Shown here: piece by piece, positions 60,588-64,000 of the stretch
Layout: every line of letters starts with the position of its first letter
How positions within the stretch are numbered: the first letter of the stretch is position 1
Source of the DNA: Thermoplasmatales archaeon
Lineage (GTDB): Archaea > Thermoplasmatota > Thermoplasmata > Thermoplasmatales > Thermoplasmataceae
Direction of reading: 5' to 3'
DNA length: 64,000 nucleotides
Assembly: GCA_016806715.1 (NCBI GenBank)
Contig: CP060531.1
Coordinates: forward strand, 1,721,966 to 1,785,965
The notes under the pieces: generated by a model
The model's database searches: none
What the model saw: only the letters and a program-made list of their open reading frames with translations
What the model was told of the DNA's origin: nothing
Program-made: the position numbers and the translations under genes

Positions 60588-61385
60588 TTACGGCTTCTGA
60601 TATCGAGCTCCATAAATTATCCTGCTCCTGACATAGGTAAAATAGAAAGTCACGTAAGCCACAGCAACAATGAGGACTGTAATTGATATGAAGTCGTATT
60701 TCGGATTCATTATTGCTGACAGGATGTCAATGCCATTGTACCCGACATATATCAGAATTGAGAATCTAATGGCGAACCCTGTGGCATTGGCTATGAGATA
60801 ATCCAGGGATCGCATTTTCAGCAGCCCCGATGTGAGCGCCATGGCGGTCTTGACGTAAGGCACGAAGGTAAAAGCAAACACAGAAAACGTACCATGCCTG
60901 TCAATCCAGTCTTCCGCAACTGCCATCTGCTTCTCCTTTACCCCGAAGTATTTAAGAACCTTCAGGAGAAGCGGCCTTCCCCCGTATTTTCCAGCAAAGA
61001 ACTCCATCTGCATAAGCAGAGTCATTGCGAACACCGATACCACAAATAGAAGGTAAGGGTTGAACAGTCCTAGAGCTGCAAGATACCCGTAAAATGGAAT
61101 AATAATATAATCAGGAAGCGGTGAGAACATAGTAAGGATGAAAAACCCGATATAGCCAAGCACAAAGAATGGGCCAAAGACAACTTTTTCAGTATGTGCA
61201 GATATAAGATCTGATGGCAGGAAATGAAAGGCAATGTTTGTCATCAGTAAAATCGAGAGCACTATGGCAGTCAGAGAGATAACCATGCCATAGTGGAGAT
61301 ATTTGCCATAGCTTGCGATTACGACCCTCCTCAATCTTTCCTTCACGGACGTACCAGCTGCTTTGTTTGCTTCCTTTCTTTCCAA
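60588..61385 (-). CDS. VTT/SNARE-associated-type membrane protein
   Basis: 265 residues with about six hydrophobic segments and the VTT-domain features (PDYIIIPFYGYLAALGLFNP, FAFTFVPYVKTAMALTSGLL). DedA-related proteins may act in lipid scrambling or membrane homeostasis. A basic N-terminus of about 30 residues precedes the first segment. 37 nt upstream of the FAH gene on the same strand. Confidence 0.8.
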   Translation of the reverse strand: MERKEANKAAGTSVKERLRRVVIASYGKYLHYGMVISLTAIVLSILLMTNIAFHFLPSDLISAHTEKVVFGPFFVLGYIGFFILTMFSPLPDYIIIPFYGYLAALGLFNPYLLFVVSVFAMTLLMQMEFFAGKYGGRPLLLKVLKYFGVKEKQMAVAEDWIDRHGTFSVFAFTFVPYVKTAMALTSGLLKMRSLDYLIANATGFAIRFSILIYVGYNGIDILSAIMNPKYDFISITVLIVAVAYVTFYFTYVRSRIIYGARYQKP

Positions 61386-61564
61386 TTTTGCACCGTATCT
61401 ACAGAAGAATATTAATCACTATGTTAAGAAAACATGCGCGGGTGTATGAATAATTTATATAAATCCAAATAATCCGCTCTTACAGAATCTGGAATGGCGT
61501 TTCCAATGCTATGCAAAACTACCGGTTATACGGTTGATGACGCCTGTTGACGAATGTGGTTGAC

Positions 61565-62509
61565 ATGCTGTTGCATACATTGATGGAAACAATCTCGCAG
61601 TTCTTTTTTGTCGTCCTTACCGCTCCCCTTTTTGCTGGCATACTGGCAAACCTGAAAGCAAAAGTTGAATCCAGGAAGGGCCCTAGCATTTTCCAGCCAT
61701 ACTTTGACATCTTCAAGTTACTCAGGAAAGAATCAGTTATCCCCGGAAACGCAGGCGGCTTTTTCAGATTTGCTCCATACATGCTCTTCGGTATATACGC
61801 CCTGATTGCACTGATCATTCCGGTGTTTATTCCTGAACCAATATTCTTTACCGCCTCCGCTGACTTCCTTGGCGGTGCGATCCTCTTCTCACTTGCTGCC
61901 TTTGTGAAAGTACTGTCGGCAATGGATTCCGGAAACAGTTTTGCCGTCATGGGCGTTTCCAGGACCATGTCATTCAACTTCCTGTCCGAGGGGACTCTCA
62001 TAACAGTATTCTTTGCGGTTTCCCTGATAACAGGAACAAACAACCCGTATGTAACCAATCACTTTCTTGCCAGCAATGCAATAGCCAACATTTCACTGGA
62101 CCATGTATTCTCAACGCTTGCTTTTTTCATGCTTTTTCTTTATGAGACAGGAAAGATTCCAGTTGAATCTTCCGGCCTTATGGAACTCGGCATGATCGAG
62201 GAGGGGCTGACCTTTGAGTACAGCGGTAAGCTGCTTGCAATCTCAAAATGGTCTTCATACATGAAGCAGTACCTGCTTGGTTCTGTACTCCTCAACGTAT
62301 TCCTTGTTCCGTGGGGGTTGTATTCCAGCGGATACACATTCCTGCTGGATATCCCAATAATGTTTGCAAAGTGGCTCCTGCTTATCCTGGTTGTGGTCAT
62401 TGTTGAAACGACACTGGCAAAATTGCGGCTTTTCAGAATAATAGATTATCTCGCTGCGGCGTTCACTTTCTCCATTCTTTTCCTGATATTCTCTGAGGTG
62501 ATATTCTGA
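61565..62509 (+). CDS. hyfC: Group 4 hydrogenase/complex I-like membrane subunit (NuoH/HyfC)
   Basis: About 314 residues, eight hydrophobic segments. The N-terminal KVESRKGPSIFQPYFDIFKLLRKE is the NuoH/HycD-type loop (the Q- or hydrogenase-binding region), and the FLYETGKIPVESSGLMELGMI segment holds the conserved Glu residues. Start uncertain: TTG 61547, GTG 61556 or ATG 61565. First of three genes in one transcript. A TATA-like TTTATATAAATC is near 61451-61462, about 100 nt upstream. Confidence 0.82.
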   Translation: MLLHTLMETISQFFFVVLTAPLFAGILANLKAKVESRKGPSIFQPYFDIFKLLRKESVIPGNAGGFFRFAPYMLFGIYALIALIIPVFIPEPIFFTASADFLGGAILFSLAAFVKVLSAMDSGNSFAVMGVSRTMSFNFLSEGTLITVFFAVSLITGTNNPYVTNHFLASNAIANISLDHVFSTLAFFMLFLYETGKIPVESSGLMELGMIEEGLTFEYSGKLLAISKWSSYMKQYLLGSVLLNVFLVPWGLYSSGYTFLLDIPIMFAKWLLLILVVVIVETTLAKLRLFRIIDYLAAAFTFSILFLIFSEVIF

Positions 62510-62514
62510 CGCTT

Positions 62515-63150
62515 TTGCAAACCGGAATTTATCTCATTGCCGCGCTTGTAACAATTGTGGCATTTTACATACAGGGAGAAGAGTTCATCAGGTCAATGAT
62601 CAGGGGCCAATTTGTACAGTCCATGCTGATCGCAGTTATATCCTTCATTCTCGGAATCATTGAACACTCAATCGATTTCTTCATCCTGGGAATACTGCTC
62701 GTGATTCTCAGGGGCTTCCTCATAAGTTATCTCCTGGAGCAGAAGATACCAGGAAGGAGCAGCATAAACGTAGAGCCTAACGTTAACCTGGCGTATTATT
62801 TCCTGCTGGACCTCATTTTCATAGTCATAACGGTATTCATCATCTTCTATGTGGTTTTCTCCAGTTTCACTGTATATGGAGTCTTCGGGGGCACAGACGT
62901 CCTTGTATTTCCTCTTACCCTATTCTTTCAGGGCCTCTTCCTGATAGCATCACGGAAGTCAACATTCACCGAGATTGTTGGTTATGTGGAAGAGGAAAAT
63001 GGGCTGGTGCTTTTTGCAATATTCCTACTGCCGGTACCACTGATTATTGAGGCGAGCGTATTCCTTGACGTCCTTGCCCTTGTCGTGATAACTTCAATTG
63101 TGGTATCGCAGAAGCAGACCCATGATAAAATGGAGGAACTGAAGGGATGA
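62515..63150 (+). CDS. hyfE: Hydrogenase 4-type membrane subunit (HyfE-like)
   Basis: 211 residues, about six hydrophobic segments. Contains FLISYLLEQKIPGRSSINVEP and ends with a charged tail, in line with HyfE; it is thought to join the NuoK-like/antiporter arm. Starts at TTG, 5 nt after hyfC, and overlaps hyfF by 4 nt. Confidence 0.75.
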   Translation: MQTGIYLIAALVTIVAFYIQGEEFIRSMIRGQFVQSMLIAVISFILGIIEHSIDFFILGILLVILRGFLISYLLEQKIPGRSSINVEPNVNLAYYFLLDLIFIVITVFIIFYVVFSSFTVYGVFGGTDVLVFPLTLFFQGLFLIASRKSTFTEIVGYVEEENGLVLFAIFLLPVPLIIEASVFLDVLALVVITSIVVSQKQTHDKMEELKG

Positions 63151-64000
63151 ATGCTGCTTATATCCTATCCTTACTTATCATCGCAACTCCCGGAATTGCT
63201 GCGGCTTTCTATTATTTTAACATAGCAAGAGCATCTGTGGCAGCCGGCGTAATAGTTACTGTGATGTCCGGCATCCAGTTCTTTATACGCCCATCGCCAG
63301 GGACCTTTTACATCGGGAACATCACATGGGTATTCCAGATAATGGTAACCAGTGTCTATCTTCTTTCTATTGTCTATTCAACCAGATACATAAGGGGACA
63401 TGCAAGCGGGATAAGTGAAAAAACATATTTCCTGCTGCTTAATCTCTTCACGGTTTCCATGCTGTTCAGTGTCGAGATCAACAATTACGGTCTTATGTGG
63501 GTTGGCATAGAAGCCACAACTATTTCATCTGCGCTTCTCCTGATTACGGAAAGAAGCAACGCATCACTTGAGGCAGCCTGGCGATATATAATAATAGTAT
63601 CTGCAGGGGTGACATTTGCCTTCTTCTCAGTTATTCTCATTTATTATGCCTTCGGGTCTCTTGACATATATTCGATAATCCATGGTGGGGTAACGGGTGT
63701 GCTCGCGACCAGAATTGCTGTTTCCATAGCCTTAATTGGGTTTGGTACAAAAGTAGGTGTTTTTCCTGTGCACACATGGCTGCCCGACGCACACAGCGAA
63801 GCTCCATCTCCTGTCAGCGCCATGTTTTCTGGCGTCCTGCTCCCCGTCGCGTTGTATGCCATGTACAGGGTATATGAGATAGATCCGCTTCCGGAACTGT
63901 ATGTGTGGTTTGGCGTTCTGTCAATAGCAGCCGCGTCGATATTTCTCGGATACCAGAGGCGCTACAAGAGGATGTTCGCCTATTCAACCATGGAAAATAT
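63147..64000 (+). CDS. hyfF: Proton-translocating subunit (HyfF/NuoL-MrpD-like), 3' end outside window
   Basis: Open to the right edge, 284 codons visible. The conserved antiporter-type block KVGVFPVHTWLPDAHSEAPS (with the helix-breaking Pro/His and the Lys) lies near residue 205, followed by VSAMFSGVLLPVALYAMYR. Earlier MWVGIEATTISSALL is the conserved Glu helix. ATGA overlap with hyfE. Probably a proton pump unit of a membrane hydrogenase-like complex; the catalytic subunits would lie further right. Confidence 0.88.
   Translation, partial: MNAAYILSLLIIATPGIAAAFYYFNIARASVAAGVIVTVMSGIQFFIRPSPGTFYIGNITWVFQIMVTSVYLLSIVYSTRYIRGHASGISEKTYFLLLNLFTVSMLFSVEINNYGLMWVGIEATTISSALLLITERSNASLEAAWRYIIIVSAGVTFAFFSVILIYYAFGSLDIYSIIHGGVTGVLATRIAVSIALIGFGTKVGVFPVHTWLPDAHSEAPSPVSAMFSGVLLPVALYAMYRVYEIDPLPELYVWFGVLSIAAASIFLGYQRRYKRMFAYSTMEN

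Noticed and set aside
1-64000. CRISPR array, toxin-antitoxin, restriction-modification or prophage
   Set aside because: No regularly spaced repeats, no cas-like, toxin-like, methylase-endonuclease or capsid/terminase-like proteins were seen.

Overview
The window is a dense 64 kb stretch of an archaeal chromosome, most likely from a Thermoplasmatales-type acidophilic euryarchaeon. Support: a PCNA clamp, EF-1alpha and EF-2, TFB transcription factors, Gar1, prefoldin beta, KEOPS Pcc1-type subunits, archaeal RNase Z, archaeal dUTPase, archaeal riboflavin synthase and FAD synthetase, an archaellin, a DUF929 secreted thioredoxin-like protein, an SRP RNA, and many genes whose TATA box lies only about 25 nt before the start codon (leaderless mRNAs). 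Base composition looks close to 45% GC by eye. The species cannot be named from the sequence.

Layout. 1-4 kb: Lhr helicase (cut at the left edge), TOPRIM protein, RNase Z. 4-12.7 kb: dUTPase, nucleobase permease, scpB-purD, a SelB-like protein, hemE-hemH, and asnS behind a DUF309 gene. 12.9-15.6 kb: three secreted proteins; the third appears frameshifted at a G6 tract. 15.9-24.2 kb: PCNA, tRNA-Arg(CCU), queD-queC (preQ0/archaeosine), malate dehydrogenase, tuf-rpsJ-fusA, MscS channel. 24.2-31.5 kb: an operon of a flavoprotein disulfide-reductase-like enzyme, DUF1641 and OsmC; small coiled-coil proteins; a 53-residue protein abutting tRNA-Ser(GCU); an acetyltransferase; a NYN/LOTUS RNA-binding nuclease; a triple-repeat protein. 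31.6-37.2 kb: archaellin, a transposase-derived integrase-like protein, CobY and a BtuFCD-type importer (corrinoid uptake and salvage). 37.3-43.5 kb: SRP RNA, HD phosphohydrolase, RimI, the riboflavin operon ribB-ribL-ribC-ribH, an MBL hydrolase, and a Pcc1-like/prefoldin beta/MptA operon. 43.7-50.9 kb: methyltransferase, tRNA-Arg(UCU), a type IV pilin, a second OsmC, threonine synthase, DUF1059, Nog1, GluRS. 50.9-54.5 kb: PRC-barrel protein, GuaA amidotransferase, two TFB genes flanking gar1, a second Pcc1-like gene, tRNA-Leu(CAA). 54.6-61.4 kb: an amber-interrupted small gene, an ABC-2 permease, a Wzx-type flippase, msrB-msrA, an FAH-family hydrolase, a VTT membrane protein. 61.5-64 kb: three membrane subunits of a group 4 hydrogenase/complex I-like machine, cut at the right edge.

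Most of this is housekeeping: translation, tRNA modification, cofactor synthesis (haem, riboflavin/FAD, B12, archaeosine), nucleotide metabolism and redox repair. I saw no CRISPR array, intact insertion sequence, prophage or recognised defence island. The less ordinary parts are the frameshifted secreted protein, the amber-interrupted gene, a possible decayed CooT-like gene, queC without a standard start codon, the integrase derivative lacking a visible catalytic Glu, the GTPase-dead SelB relative, the cysteine-less SQR-like flavoprotein with DUF1641, and several palindromes in promoter regions.
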